This document shows, in pieces, positions 43,329-52,780 of a stretch of 64,000 nucleotides of DNA. Where the stretch lies: positions 3,038,001 to 3,102,000 of the forward strand of contig CBDDKZ010000005.1 of NCBI GenBank assembly GCA_965230415.1, written 5' to 3'. The notes beneath the pieces were generated by a model. That model searched no databases. It had not been told where the DNA came from and saw only the letters and a list, made by a program, of their open reading frames with translations. The position numbers and the translations under genes are program-made. This stretch comes from CBDDKZ01 sp965230415. GTDB taxonomy: Bacteria > Bacteroidota > Bacteroidia > Cytophagales > JAAEPT01. Position 1 is the first letter of the stretch. Every line of letters starts with the position of its first letter.

Positions 43329-44945
43329 ATGTACAGTATTGAAGAACTTGAGATGAAGCTCTTAAGTGAGCTTAAGGAGATAGCAGAGCGTCTGGACCTC
43401 AAGAAGTTTAAAAAATTATCGAAGCAAGAGCTTATCTATAAAATCTTGGATGAGCAAGCTATTTCACCTGCAAAGGTGAAATTAGAAAAGGAAGAAGAAA
43501 CGAAACAAGAAGTGAGTAAGGAAACTAGCCAAGAAGAGTCTCCGGCGGAAAAACCTGCGCCGGCAGCACAAACCGAAACCAAACCGGAAGGTGCTGAAGC
43601 GCCTAGAAAACGTCGTCGCATTAAAAGGGAGAATGTTAAAGCTATAGAAGATCCTCTAGTTATAACGGAAAGTAAGCCGGCTAATTTTCCACAAAAAGAA
43701 AGCAGACCTCCAAGAGAAAACGGAAGTAAGGATCGCGAGCCACGTAAACCAATTCAGCCTAGAGAGCCTAGAGAACCTAGAGTTGCAGCTGTGGAAGAGA
43801 AACCTGCAAATATGTACCCCGTTAAAGATTTCGATGGAATGATCGAAAACCAAGGAGTGTTGGAAATTATGCAGGATGGCTACGGCTTTTTGCGTTCACC
43901 TGATTATAACTACCTGGCTAGCCCTGATGATATTTATGTGTCGCCGTCTCAAATCAAACTTTTTGGTTTAAAGACTGGAGATACAGTTAAAGGACAAATT
44001 CGTCCACCAAAAGACGGTGAGAAGTATTTCGCTCTTTTAAAAGTAAGTTCTGTTAACGGACGTACTACAGAAGAGATTAGAGATCGTGTGCCTTTTGAAT
44101 ACCTTACTCCTTTATTTCCCGACGAACGTCTGAACCTAAGTACACGTGCAAATCAATATTCAACAAGAATTTTAGATTTGTTCGCTCCAATTGGTAAAGG
44201 GCAAAGGGGTATGATCGTAGCACAACCTAAAACAGGTAAAACAGTGTTACTTAAAGAAATTGCCAACGCAATTGCGGAAAACCATCCGGAGTGTTTCTTA
44301 ATGATTCTCCTGGTTGATGAAAGACCGGAAGAAGTAACGGATATGGCGAGGAGTGTACGCGCAGAAGTAATTTCATCTACTTTTGATGAGCAGGCAGAAC
44401 GCCATGTCAAAGTATCAAGCATGGTTTTGGAAAAAGCGAAAAGGATGGTGGAATGTGGGCACGATGTTGTTATACTTCTCGATTCAATTACGCGTTTAGC
44501 AAGAGCTTATAATACGGTAGTTCCTTCTTCAGGGAAAATACTTTCTGGTGGTGTTGATGCTAATGCTTTACATAAACCAAAGCGTTTCTTTGGAGCTGCA
44601 CGTAATGTGGAGAATGGAGGGTCATTGACTATTATCGCTACAGCACTTATCGAAACAGGTTCGAAAATGGACGAAGTAATATTCGAAGAATTTAAAGGAA
44701 CCGGTAATATGGAACTGCAGTTGGATAGGAAACTGGCTAATAAGCGTGTTTACCCTGCTATCGATGTTCCTGCATCCGGAACACGTAAAGAAGATCTTCT
44801 GGTTGATAAAGAGGAACTAAAACGTGTTTGGATACTTCGTAAGTTCATGTCAGATATGACATCGAACGAAGCGATGGAGTTCTTGTTGAGCAAAATGCGT
44901 GGTACAAAAGGAAACGAAGAATTTCTTATTTCCATGAATGGTTAA
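43329..44945 (+). CDS. rho: Transcription termination factor Rho
   Basis: A 538-residue hexameric RNA helicase that ends transcription. The first 45 residues are the N-terminal helical domain (MYSIEELEMKLLSELKEIAE). Residues 46-165 are a low-complexity, Lys/Glu/Pro/Arg-rich insertion absent from E. coli Rho. The primary RNA-binding cold-shock-like domain follows (GYGFLRS), then the ATPase with Walker A QPKTGKT (299-305) and LLVDERPEEVTD. Similar insertions occur in Bacteroidota Rho and may add RNA binding or phase-separation behaviour. Confidence 0.97.
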   Translation: MYSIEELEMKLLSELKEIAERLDLKKFKKLSKQELIYKILDEQAISPAKVKLEKEEETKQEVSKETSQEESPAEKPAPAAQTETKPEGAEAPRKRRRIKRENVKAIEDPLVITESKPANFPQKESRPPRENGSKDREPRKPIQPREPREPRVAAVEEKPANMYPVKDFDGMIENQGVLEIMQDGYGFLRSPDYNYLASPDDIYVSPSQIKLFGLKTGDTVKGQIRPPKDGEKYFALLKVSSVNGRTTEEIRDRVPFEYLTPLFPDERLNLSTRANQYSTRILDLFAPIGKGQRGMIVAQPKTGKTVLLKEIANAIAENHPECFLMILLVDERPEEVTDMARSVRAEVISSTFDEQAERHVKVSSMVLEKAKRMVECGHDVVILLDSITRLARAYNTVVPSSGKILSGGVDANALHKPKRFFGAARNVENGGSLTIIATALIETGSKMDEVIFEEFKGTGNMELQLDRKLANKRVYPAIDVPASGTRKEDLLVDKEELKRVWILRKFMSDMTSNEAMEFLLSKMRGTKGNEEFLISMNG

Positions 44946-44965
44946 AAAATAATTGTAATAGCACA

Positions 44966-44999
44966 AAAGGCACTGTCTTCACGATAGTGCTTTTTTTAT
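44966..44999. terminator. Intrinsic terminator after rho
   Basis: GCACTGTC pairs with GATAGTGC across a short TTCAC loop, with one G-U pair. It is followed by TTTTTTTATG on the plus strand and by A-rich sequence on the other side, so it may work in both directions between rho and the convergent unknown gene. Confidence 0.75.
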
Positions 45000-45460
45000 G
45001 TCCAATAATTTCTCGGAGGTCTGTATTTACTCGCGGACTCTTTTTCCTGTAGCCATTTTGTTGCCGGTTGTTCATCCTTGAATAGCTGCGCCTTGATATT
45101 ACACTTGCTTTCATTTATTCTTTCAACGAAATAGTCCATGGCGCGCTCACCAAATTGGTTATCCGGATAACGTATGGCTATTTTTGTTACCCGATGTTCG
45201 ATACACGCAGGCATAAGTTCTTCCATAGCCTGATTGAGATCCTTTCGGTTAACAACCTCAAGCGTTTTGGTGTCAACGTATATACCGTAATTTCTATGCG
45301 ATGTTTCTTCGTCGAGCTGTATAACGAGACTCGACATTAATACAATGCCTTTTAAGAAGGTTTTAGGCATTATAAATCCACGCCAGGAAGAGTAGAGTAT
45401 TCCTGCCGCCGGATCGGGCCTGAATTCTAGACATTTGTCCACTTGATACCGTGTTTTCAT
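44996..45460 (-). CDS. Hypothetical protein, 154 aa, alpha/beta
   Basis: A soluble protein with alternating strands and helices. It opens MKTRYQVDKCLEFRPDPAAG and contains MPKTFLKGIVLMSSLVIQLD, YVDTKTLEVV and RVTKIAIRYPDNQFGERAM. The layout recalls STAS/SpoIIAA-like or small regulatory domains, but no family is certain. A perfect short inverted repeat (45488-45506) lies 27 bases before its start and could be an operator. It converges with rho. Confidence 0.72.
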   Translation of the reverse strand: MKTRYQVDKCLEFRPDPAAGILYSSWRGFIMPKTFLKGIVLMSSLVIQLDEETSHRNYGIYVDTKTLEVVNRKDLNQAMEELMPACIEHRVTKIAIRYPDNQFGERAMDYFVERINESKCNIKAQLFKDEQPATKWLQEKESASKYRPPRNYWT

Positions 45461-45487
45461 AATCGTAGCTGTATGTTAAGTTGCTTA

Positions 45488-45506
45488 TAGTGTAGTAGAT
45501 ACACTA
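45488..45506. repeat. Short inverted repeat upstream of the 154-aa gene
   Basis: TAGTGTA (45488-45494) and TACACTA (45500-45506) are exact reverse complements separated by GTAGA. The site lies just upstream of the minus-strand gene and could bind a dimeric regulator. Confidence 0.4.
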
Positions 45507-45744
45507 AGCGGGTATCTATTTATTACGTAAGAAAAACGGGTGTAGATGAAAAATAATGCATTCTATCGATGAATACTTATTTAGTATCGGTAAACTGCTT
45601 AAAAGATTCGATTAAATTATGATGGGTGAAAATGGGATGTGAGAGGTCCGTTTGATTGTAAGTATCATATAATCAGTTGCTTGTGTCTGATTCGGTCTGC
45701 AAGGAAATGAATGGGTTGTAATTGTATTTTAAAAAGCATGTAAT

Positions 45745-45770
45745 AAAAAAGGCCGCAAAGCGGCCTTTTT
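45745..45770. terminator. Intrinsic terminator of the TPR gene
   Basis: GGCCGC (45751-45756) pairs with GCGGCC (45760-45765) around AAA, flanked by six A on the left and T-rich sequence on the right. It lies 24 bases after the TPR gene stop in minus orientation, and can act in both directions. Confidence 0.85.
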
Positions 45771-45793
45771 TATTACTAGTGGTTCCTTTATAA

Positions 45794-46975
45794 TTATTTT
45801 AATAAGGCTTCAAGTTCTTTCGCCTTAGCTTTGTACTCCTCTTTTTCGATACTTAATCGTTCGTAATAAATTCTCAATCCAGAAATAATGTCTTTATTGT
45901 CACTGGCAAGTTGATATGCTTTTTCCATATGAGGTAAGCCTTTTCGAAGTAATGACATTCCTTTCTCCTGAATGATTGGACCTTTAGTTTCAAAATCTTT
46001 TAGGCTTAAATTGTTGTATTCCTGAAAGAAAATGTTGGCTTTGAAATTAAGCATGGCAGCATAGTTGAAATTGGCGGTTAAGTCTTCTGGTGCAAAAGTG
46101 AGGATGTTAGCATAGGTCTCAGTGGTTTTGTCCAGAAATTCCTGCATTTTATCATCTTGTTTTTCATTGTAGTAGAAAATTCTGTTGCCATCATAAATTT
46201 TTGCAAGCTGTAAATTGAGTTGCAGGTTTTGAGGGTCTTTTGCAAGTCCTTCTTTAATTTGAGCTTCAGCTTCTTCTGCCTTATTTCCAAGTATTAAACC
46301 TGCTATTTTGTGTTCCTGAAATTTCGGTTCATCCGGAAATTGTTTGATTAATTTTTCACAAGCTGTAACAATTTTTTCAGGAGCAACATCTGCTTTAAAC
46401 AAACAAGAGATATATGCTCTACCGATTTTTGCATTTTCAAAACCCACGCGTTCTACATCTTTGTAATATTCAAGTGCTTGCGTATACTCTTGTTTCATTT
46501 GTGCGGAATGAGCACGTAAAAATACAGCTTGTGGGTCGTTAGGTTTGTAAGCTACTGCTACATTAAAGTCTGAGATTGCTTTGTCGAAATTATTATCATT
46601 ATATGCCTCAATTCCCGGCTCTACAGATGTTCTCCATTTGTCTTCGGTAAGTTTGCTCGACTCTCCATAAAAATAGCCCGATTCATTATCCAGTTCCATT
46701 ACTTTGTTGAAGGCTGCTCCTGCCTGAACGTGGTTGTCTATGGCTTTTCCGGACCCACTGTTAGCAAGATCCATGTAAACTAATCCGCGATAATACCAAG
46801 TTTTTGCTTTTCCCTTTGTTTTTTCATGCTCAATGGCTTGATCAACCAATGCTTTTGCTTCACCAAGGTTGCCGGATTTTCTTAACTTATCCGCTTTGGT
46901 TACACTGGGAGCTTTGTCTTGAGCAAAGGCTGTAATACTTAATACAAGCAATATAGGTAACAGAAACTTATTCAT
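45794..46975 (-). CDS. Exported TPR-repeat protein
   Basis: A 393-residue protein with a signal peptide (MNKFLLPILLVLSITAFAQ) and at least five tetratricopeptide-type helix pairs through the whole length, for example AISDFNVAVAYKPNDPQAVF and YTQALEYYKDVERVGF. It should be periplasmic or outer-membrane associated and act in protein contacts. The start is the ATG at 46975; an in-frame ATG four codons earlier is less suited to a signal. A strong terminator follows. The specific partner is unknown. Confidence 0.85.
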   Translation of the reverse strand: MNKFLLPILLVLSITAFAQDKAPSVTKADKLRKSGNLGEAKALVDQAIEHEKTKGKAKTWYYRGLVYMDLANSGSGKAIDNHVQAGAAFNKVMELDNESGYFYGESSKLTEDKWRTSVEPGIEAYNDNNFDKAISDFNVAVAYKPNDPQAVFLRAHSAQMKQEYTQALEYYKDVERVGFENAKIGRAYISCLFKADVAPEKIVTACEKLIKQFPDEPKFQEHKIAGLILGNKAEEAEAQIKEGLAKDPQNLQLNLQLAKIYDGNRIFYYNEKQDDKMQEFLDKTTETYANILTFAPEDLTANFNYAAMLNFKANIFFQEYNNLSLKDFETKGPIIQEKGMSLLRKGLPHMEKAYQLASDNKDIISGLRIYYERLSIEKEEYKAKAKELEALLK

Positions 46976-47115
46976 AATTTTGATCATTTGAGCCGCAATT
47001 TCAACATCTTATTAGACAAGGTCAACTTTTTGTAAATAATTTAATAAATATCGGATTATATCTATGTTTATTTTGAAGATTTCTTCGTTATTTTATTGTC
47101 TAAATAATACTATGT

Positions 47116-47925
47116 ATGAAAAGGTTAATTTATTGGTTCGCGTGTACAGCTATAACAGTGAGTTTTTTCGTTGCCTGTAATAAGGACGATAATGACGAAA
47201 GCTTAATCAATAGATTGCTCTTTCCGGTAGAACAAGACGTGGCGCTCGGGGCTCGTCTCGATAGTACAATAGAGGCAAGTCCTTCTGAATACAATATTCT
47301 ATCAGAATCGGAATATCCGGAAGCTTACGGACATATAAAAAGATTGCGAGACTCTATATTAAAATCGCCCGAGATTCGTTACCGCGATGAATTTGAATGG
47401 GAAGTACATATAATTCACGATGATGAAACCTTAAATGCTTTTGCGGCACCAGGTGGATTTATATATGTGTATACCGGGTTAATAAGATACCTCGAATCTG
47501 AGGATCAGTTGGCAGGTGTGATGGGGCACGAAATTGCACATGCAGACAGAAGACATTCTATCAACCAGTTAAAGAAGCAATATGGCGTGCAAATTTTACT
47601 GGACGTGGTATTAGGTGAAAATCAGGGTTTATTAACTGAAATGGCTGCAAATTTAATTTTATTGAGTAATAGCAGGGAAGATGAATCTGAGGCAGACGAA
47701 TATTCTGTCAAATACCTTTGCTCAACACAGTACAATGCTGCCGGAGCTGCTGGTTTCTTTGAGAAAATAAGTGCAGGTGGAAGTAGTAAGGTGCCTGAGT
47801 TTCTGAGTACACACCCCAATCCAGATAATAGAGTGGAGAATATTTATGCGCAACAATCCGATTTAAGCTGTGATGGTGAATTAACAGATGCGAGTTATCA
47901 GGCTATTCTTAATAGTTTGCCATAA
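47116..47925 (+). CDS. M48 family metalloprotease, lipoprotein
   Basis: A 269-residue zinc protease. The lipoprotein signal ends at Cys21 (TVSFFVAC). The zinc site is HEIAH (His138, Glu139, His142) with Glu192 in EDESEADEYSVKY as the third ligand. The pattern fits BepA/YfgC-type M48 enzymes that clear faulty outer-membrane proteins, but there is no TPR part, so the function may be narrower. Its last 17 bases overlap the convergent folK gene. Confidence 0.9.
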   Translation: MKRLIYWFACTAITVSFFVACNKDDNDESLINRLLFPVEQDVALGARLDSTIEASPSEYNILSESEYPEAYGHIKRLRDSILKSPEIRYRDEFEWEVHIIHDDETLNAFAAPGGFIYVYTGLIRYLESEDQLAGVMGHEIAHADRRHSINQLKKQYGVQILLDVVLGENQGLLTEMAANLILLSNSREDESEADEYSVKYLCSTQYNAAGAAGFFEKISAGGSSKVPEFLSTHPNPDNRVENIYAQQSDLSCDGELTDASYQAILNSLP

Positions 47926-48415
47926 TATTAAATCCGTCATCCAGTCTTTCAACAGCCAATTTGTCCTTGGTGTTTTTAAGGAGTTCTTTATTAGTAGCTC
48001 CGATTAATGGATGCGCATAGTCGGGAGAAATTTCACATAATGGGACTAATACAAATCTTCTGTTTTCAATTTCAGGATGTGGAATGGTCAACTTCGACGA
48101 GCTGAAAATGTCTTCGTTGAAGTAAAGGATGTCTATATCAATAGTTCGGGCATCCCATTTCTCAAATCGCACTCTTCCCAATTCTTTTTCAGTTTTGAGG
48201 CAATAATCCATTAATTCTTGAGCATGTAATGCCGTTTCAAGGCGGATAACCTGATTAATAAAGTCGGGCTGATCTTTTTTTCCCCAGGCTTTAGTTTTAT
48301 AAAATGACGAATGACGCGTAATTGTCCCTATTTCTTCCAGAATTTTGGAAGCCTGATCCAGAATTTTAAGTGTGTCTCCAATATTACCGCCAAGAATTAT
48401 ATATGCACTGTTCAT
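47909..48415 (-). CDS. folK: 2-amino-4-hydroxy-6-hydroxymethyldihydropteridine diphosphokinase
   Basis: A 168-residue enzyme that pyrophosphorylates the pterin for folate synthesis. The conserved opening is YIILGGNIGDT. The central motif KWDARTIDIDILYF and the C-terminal PHPEIENRRFVLVPL are typical. It overlaps the M48 gene tail to tail by 17 bases. The -7 box TATATTTG at 48460-48467 is 44 bases upstream. Confidence 0.96.
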   Translation of the reverse strand: MNSAYIILGGNIGDTLKILDQASKILEEIGTITRHSSFYKTKAWGKKDQPDFINQVIRLETALHAQELMDYCLKTEKELGRVRFEKWDARTIDIDILYFNEDIFSSSKLTIPHPEIENRRFVLVPLCEISPDYAHPLIGATNKELLKNTKDKLAVERLDDGFNIMANY

Positions 48416-48459
48416 GATAGATGATTTGGATTTGATGACAAAGGGAAAATCACCGCATA

Positions 48460-48467
48460 CAAATATA
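48460..48467 (-). promoter_or_regulatory. -7 promoter box for folK
   Basis: TATATTTG on the minus strand matches TAnnTTTG and precedes the folK start by 44 bases. Confidence 0.4.
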
Positions 48468-48696
48468 CCAATTTAATTGAAAGTAAGGAAATGATTCAAT
48501 CCTAAGCTTCGTTAGTTTTGGTGAAATAGTAAATTAATTATTTACGCTTTTTTTACAATATAATATTGCTGAAAACGACCTCATTAATGGGATGCCGAAT
48601 CGTCACAATAGTATATTTCAGCTAACAGGAATCGTATTTGAGTGAGTTTATTTAGTGCATTCATAGTAAGCATGTGTATCGTTAATGTAAATTTTG

Positions 48697-48704
48697 TATT
48701 TTTG
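48697..48704 (+). promoter_or_regulatory. -7 promoter box for sppA
   Basis: TATTTTTG matches TAnnTTTG and lies 17 bases before the sppA ATG. The -33 region is not clear. Confidence 0.5.
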
Positions 48705-48721
48705 CTTAATTAAAGTCTGTC

Positions 48722-50509
48722 ATGAAAAAATTCTTTAATAATGTATTATCCTCTTTGCTAGGAACAATTATTGCCCTTGCATTCTTTTCAATGGTGGTTT
48801 TTGGTATTTCCATAGGTCTTATATCCAGCTTGTCTTCATCGTTTAGTGATGAAACCGAGATTACCCATAAAACGAATATCCTCCATCTGAAATTAAACAG
48901 AAGAATTGTCGAAAAAGGAGATGACAATCCCCTGCGCGAACTGGGTATTCCGTTGGATGGTTTTGAGGAGCAGTTAGGCTTGGTAGAATTAATCGATATG
49001 TTGGATGAAGCATCAAATGATAATGATATTGATGCTGTTTTGATGGAGTTATCAGTTGTTCCTGCCGGTTATGCTGTAGCAGAAGAGATTAGGAACGCAT
49101 TAGCTGATTTCAAAGAAAAAAGCGGTAAGAAAATTTACGCCTATTCGGAATCGATGACAGAAAAAGCTTATTTTATTGCCTCTGTAGCCGATGAAATCTA
49201 TGTTCCGTCTAGTGGTATGATAGAGTTCAAGGGACTTAGAAGTGAGATCATGTTCTATAAAGGTTTATTAGAGAAACTTGAATTAGAACCAAAAATCTTC
49301 CGAGTGGGGAAGTATAAAGGTGCTGTGGAACCTTTTATGCGCGAAGACATGAGCGATGCTAACAGGGAACAGATTCTGAGTATAGTAGAATCAATGTACG
49401 CGTATAATTTGTCAAAGATAAGTGAGGCACGAAATATCGATTATGAGCATTTAAGAGCACTGTCTGATTCATTAGTTGTAAGGAATGCAAATCAGGCCAA
49501 GGCACATGGTTTAATCGATGATGTTTTCTATTGGGATCAACTGGTAGATAAAATAAAGACAGATTTGGAATTGCCTGCTGAGGAAAAAGTCAATTTATTA
49601 GGTTTTGGCAAATATCATAAAAGCAAAAGAGGTACGGAATTGGATCGTGAAAAAGGTGATAAGGTTGCGGTTGTAGTTGGCGAAGGTGAAATTATGTCAG
49701 GGTCATCAACTGGTTCTACCATGGGATCGGCCACCATCATGAAAGCTTTGAGAAAAGTTCGTGCAGATAGCTCTGTAAAGGCGGTCGTTTTGAGAATTAA
49801 TTCACCAGGAGGTAGTGCTTTGGCGTCGGATCTCATGTGGCGTGAAGTAATGTTAACTAAAAAGTATAAACCGGTTTATGCTTCCATGTCTTCTGTTGCT
49901 GCTTCAGGAGGATACTATATGGCAATGGGATGCGATAAGATTGTGGCTCAGCCAAATACAATAACGGGATCTATAGGTGTATTTGGTATCTTACTCAATG
50001 CAGAAAATTTCCTGAAAAATAAGCTGGGGATATCTGTTGATCGCATCAAAACGGGACCATTTGCAGACATAGGAACAACGACAAGGGATATCACGCCTCA
50101 GGATAGCACAATAATACAAGAAGAAATTAATCGTATATACGAGACATTTACTCAGAAGGCCGCAGATGGAAGGTCTATGGAAATAGCAGATTTATTGGAA
50201 GTTGCAAGTGGAAGAGTCTGGACGGGTCTTCAGGGATTGGAAAATGGGCTTGTAGATACACTTGGAGGTTTGAACGAGACTGTTGAAATGGTAGCCCGGG
50301 ATGCAGGTATTGAAAATTATAAAGTCGCGTATTACCCTAAATCTACCGGCTTTTTGCAACATTTGGATAAAAATGATCTCGTAAAAATGCAAAGCGAAAT
50401 GCTTACCTCCGAATTGAGGATTTATTACGAGACTTTACATAAATTGGAACGAATTACTCATCTGGAAAAATTTCAAGCAAGATTACCCTACGATATGGTG
50501 ATAGAGTAG
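48722..50509 (+). CDS. sppA: Signal peptide peptidase SppA, 67K type
   Basis: A 595-residue membrane serine protease that degrades cleaved signal peptides. One N-terminal helix (about residues 12-35) anchors it. It has two tandem S49 domains: the first gives the catalytic Lys199 (VGKYKGAVEPF) and the second the nucleophile Ser395 (VAASGGYYMA), as in E. coli SppA. INSPGGSALAS is the oxyanion region. Its stop is 24 bases before bioB, so the two could be cotranscribed, but without functional sense. Confidence 0.96.
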   Translation: MKKFFNNVLSSLLGTIIALAFFSMVVFGISIGLISSLSSSFSDETEITHKTNILHLKLNRRIVEKGDDNPLRELGIPLDGFEEQLGLVELIDMLDEASNDNDIDAVLMELSVVPAGYAVAEEIRNALADFKEKSGKKIYAYSESMTEKAYFIASVADEIYVPSSGMIEFKGLRSEIMFYKGLLEKLELEPKIFRVGKYKGAVEPFMREDMSDANREQILSIVESMYAYNLSKISEARNIDYEHLRALSDSLVVRNANQAKAHGLIDDVFYWDQLVDKIKTDLELPAEEKVNLLGFGKYHKSKRGTELDREKGDKVAVVVGEGEIMSGSSTGSTMGSATIMKALRKVRADSSVKAVVLRINSPGGSALASDLMWREVMLTKKYKPVYASMSSVAASGGYYMAMGCDKIVAQPNTITGSIGVFGILLNAENFLKNKLGISVDRIKTGPFADIGTTTRDITPQDSTIIQEEINRIYETFTQKAADGRSMEIADLLEVASGRVWTGLQGLENGLVDTLGGLNETVEMVARDAGIENYKVAYYPKSTGFLQHLDKNDLVKMQSEMLTSELRIYYETLHKLERITHLEKFQARLPYDMVIE

Positions 50510-50533
50510 GATACCTTTAAATTTAATCTGAAT

Positions 50534-51541
50534 ATGACTGAAAATAGAAGCGGTTGGACTCGTGACGAGATAAAAGCGATACACGACATGCCATTTATGG
50601 ATTTAGTGTATAAAGCAGCAACGGTACATCGGGAAAATAATGATCAAAATGAAGTGCAGGTATGTACACTTTTGTCCGTGAAAACAGGTGGATGTCCGGA
50701 AGATTGTGCTTATTGCCCGCAAGCAGCCAGGTATCATACCAATGTTAAAGTGCACAAACTGATGGAAACAGAGGAAGTTTTGGATGCAGCTCAACTGGCA
50801 AAAGATAATGGAAGTACACGCTTTTGTATGGGAGCAGCCTGGAGAGAAGTAAGGGATAACAGGGACTTCGATCGTGTGCTGGAGATGGTAAAAGGAGTCA
50901 ATAAGATGGGGATGGAAGTTTGTTGTACGCTGGGCATGCTTAGCGATGAGCAGGCAAAGAAATTAAAAGAGGCAGGTTTGTACGCTTACAATCATAACCT
51001 GGATACTTCAGAAGAGCATTATGATGATATCATATCCACACGTAGCTATGACGATCGTCTAAAAACCATAGAAAACGTACAGAATAATAAGTTAAAAGCC
51101 TGTTCCGGGGGTATTATAGGAATGGGTGAGTCAATCAATGACCGCATCGGTATGTTGCACACCCTGGCTTCACTACCGGTTCCGCCTGAATCGGTGCCGG
51201 TAAATGCTTTAGTACCTGTTGAAGGAACACCTCTGGAAGATCAACCTGTAGTACCGGTTTGGGAATTGGTGAGAATGATAGCGACGGCCAGAATCGTGTT
51301 TCCAAAAGCAATGGTAAGACTCTCGGCAGGAAGAACTCAAATGACGATAGAGGGGCAGGCATTGTGTTTCTTGGCAGGAGCAAATTCCATATTTGCCGGT
51401 GAGAAGCTTTTAACCACGCCAAATCCCGGCGAAGATAATGATAAAAAATTATTTCAGGTTTTAAATATCAAACCAAGAGAGGCGTTTAAGGACGAAAAAG
51501 AACCTAAAGTAGAGTTCGATCAGATACCATCTGTTCAGTAA
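50534..51541 (+). CDS. bioB: Biotin synthase
   Basis: A 335-residue radical SAM enzyme that inserts sulfur into dethiobiotin. The radical SAM cysteines are Cys54, Cys58 and Cys61 in GGCPEDCAYCPQ. Further motifs are CCTLGMLSDEQA, YNHNLDTSEEHY and RLSAGRTQM with the Arg that binds the second cluster. It is separated from bioF by 88 bases that hold a long inverted repeat. Other biotin genes (bioA, bioC, bioD) are not in the window. Confidence 0.97.
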   Translation: MTENRSGWTRDEIKAIHDMPFMDLVYKAATVHRENNDQNEVQVCTLLSVKTGGCPEDCAYCPQAARYHTNVKVHKLMETEEVLDAAQLAKDNGSTRFCMGAAWREVRDNRDFDRVLEMVKGVNKMGMEVCCTLGMLSDEQAKKLKEAGLYAYNHNLDTSEEHYDDIISTRSYDDRLKTIENVQNNKLKACSGGIIGMGESINDRIGMLHTLASLPVPPESVPVNALVPVEGTPLEDQPVVPVWELVRMIATARIVFPKAMVRLSAGRTQMTIEGQALCFLAGANSIFAGEKLLTTPNPGEDNDKKLFQVLNIKPREAFKDEKEPKVEFDQIPSVQ

Positions 51542-51559
51542 ACTCCAAATTGAATGAAG

Positions 51560-51592
51560 TACAAATGCTCTAATTTTTTCAGGGCATTTGTA
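51560..51592. repeat. Inverted repeat between bioB and bioF
   Basis: TACAAATGC (51560-51568) and GCATTTGTA (51584-51592) are perfect reverse complements with a 15-base spacer. As RNA it makes a 9-bp stem without a strong T-tract. As DNA, the arm length and spacer resemble biotin-repressor operators, although the arm sequence differs from the known consensus. Confidence 0.45.
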
Positions 51593-51629
51593 TTTTGTGC
51601 CTTCAAAGGGCATTGGGTAATATAATGCT

Positions 51630-52769
51630 ATGGAGTTAAATGAAAGAATCAGAAAAGAACTGGATGCAAGAAAATCTGCGAATACATTCAGGCAGCTCAA
51701 ATTGCCTTCCAACCTTGTAGACTTCGCTTCTAATGATTATTTAGGCTTAGGGCACCATCAACAATTCAGGGCAATTATTGCTGAGCTTCAGCGTAATCAT
51801 ACAATAAGAGGAGCAGGGGGATCAAGGCTTTTAAGTGGAAACAGAGATGAACATGAATGCCTTGAAAAATTACTTGCGCATAGACATCGTGCTTCCGCAG
51901 CTTTACTTTTTAATTCTGGTTATGTGGCTAATTTGGCTCTATTTTCGACTGTACCAAAAAAAAATGATACCATATTATATGACGAAAGAATTCATGCTTG
52001 CGTTAAAGATGGGGTACGTCTCAGTCTGGCAAAAAGGTATTCTTTCAAGCATAATAACCTGGAAGACCTTAAACTGAAAGTTAAGAAGGCTGTCGGCAAT
52101 GTCTTTATTGCAGTTGAAAGTGTTTATTCAATGGATGGCGACGAGACTCCTCTCAAAGCAATTTGTGCTATAGCGCGGGAAACCGGGGCATACGTTCTTG
52201 TGGATGAGGCCCACAGTACTGGTATATACGGTGAAATTGGTGCCGGCCTGGTCTGTAAATATGGTTTAGAAAACCAGGTATTTGCCCGTGTTCATACTTT
52301 TGGAAAGGCTATGAATGCACATGGTGCCGCTGTACTTGGAAGTGATGATTTGGTGCACTACCTGATCAACTTTGCCAGATCGTTTATTTATACTACTGCG
52401 ATGCCGGCGCTACAAGCCTTACATATTCATGCGGCATACGAGTTTATAGAACATAATGAATATTTGATAGATGAACTTTATGATAAAATAAGTTTGTTTA
52501 AGAATAAATTACGTACAGAAACAAGTAGTAACTCACCTATACAACCTATTATTGTGGGTAATGTAAATAAGGTAAAGGAATTAGCTCACTTTTTGAGAAA
52601 TGAAATGTTGATGGATGTTTGGCCCGTGTTAAGCCCCACAGTAGAAGAAGGGAGTGAGCGTCTACGCATTTGTTTACATAATCATAATACTCATAGTGAG
52701 ATTGAGAAGTTAGCCTGCAGTATAAATGAGTACATAGAAACAGTTTCTGAAGAGAATTCGGGATTTTGA
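51630..52769 (+). CDS. bioF: 8-amino-7-oxononanoate synthase
   Basis: A 379-residue PLP enzyme of the alpha-oxoamine synthase family that joins pimeloyl thioester with alanine in biotin synthesis. The PLP lysine is Lys226 in VHTFGKAMNAHG, and the cofactor-stacking motif VDEAHSTG is at 191-198. DFASNDYLGLGHH and GAGGSRLLSGN are family motifs. Its neighbour bioB supports BioF over other oxoamine synthases such as glycine C-acetyltransferase. The thioredoxin gene starts 11 bases downstream. Confidence 0.92.
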   Translation: MELNERIRKELDARKSANTFRQLKLPSNLVDFASNDYLGLGHHQQFRAIIAELQRNHTIRGAGGSRLLSGNRDEHECLEKLLAHRHRASAALLFNSGYVANLALFSTVPKKNDTILYDERIHACVKDGVRLSLAKRYSFKHNNLEDLKLKVKKAVGNVFIAVESVYSMDGDETPLKAICAIARETGAYVLVDEAHSTGIYGEIGAGLVCKYGLENQVFARVHTFGKAMNAHGAAVLGSDDLVHYLINFARSFIYTTAMPALQALHIHAAYEFIEHNEYLIDELYDKISLFKNKLRTETSSNSPIQPIIVGNVNKVKELAHFLRNEMLMDVWPVLSPTVEEGSERLRICLHNHNTHSEIEKLACSINEYIETVSEENSGF

Positions 52770-52780
52770 TAAATACGATT

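Larger units (their letters stand above)
45461..45793. other. 333-bp gap
   Basis: No coding frame. It contains the inverted repeat at 45488-45506 and the terminator at 45745-45770. The rest is AT-rich with nothing recognisable. Confidence 0.6.
48416..48721. other. 306-bp divergent gap between folK and sppA
   Basis: AT-rich sequence with promoter boxes for both genes (48460-48467 minus, 48697-48704 plus). No other feature is visible. Confidence 0.6.

Noticed and set aside
51560..51592. Canonical BirA operator
   Set aside because: Spacer and arm length fit, but the arm sequence does not match the known TTGTAAACC-like consensus, so it is listed only as an inverted repeat.
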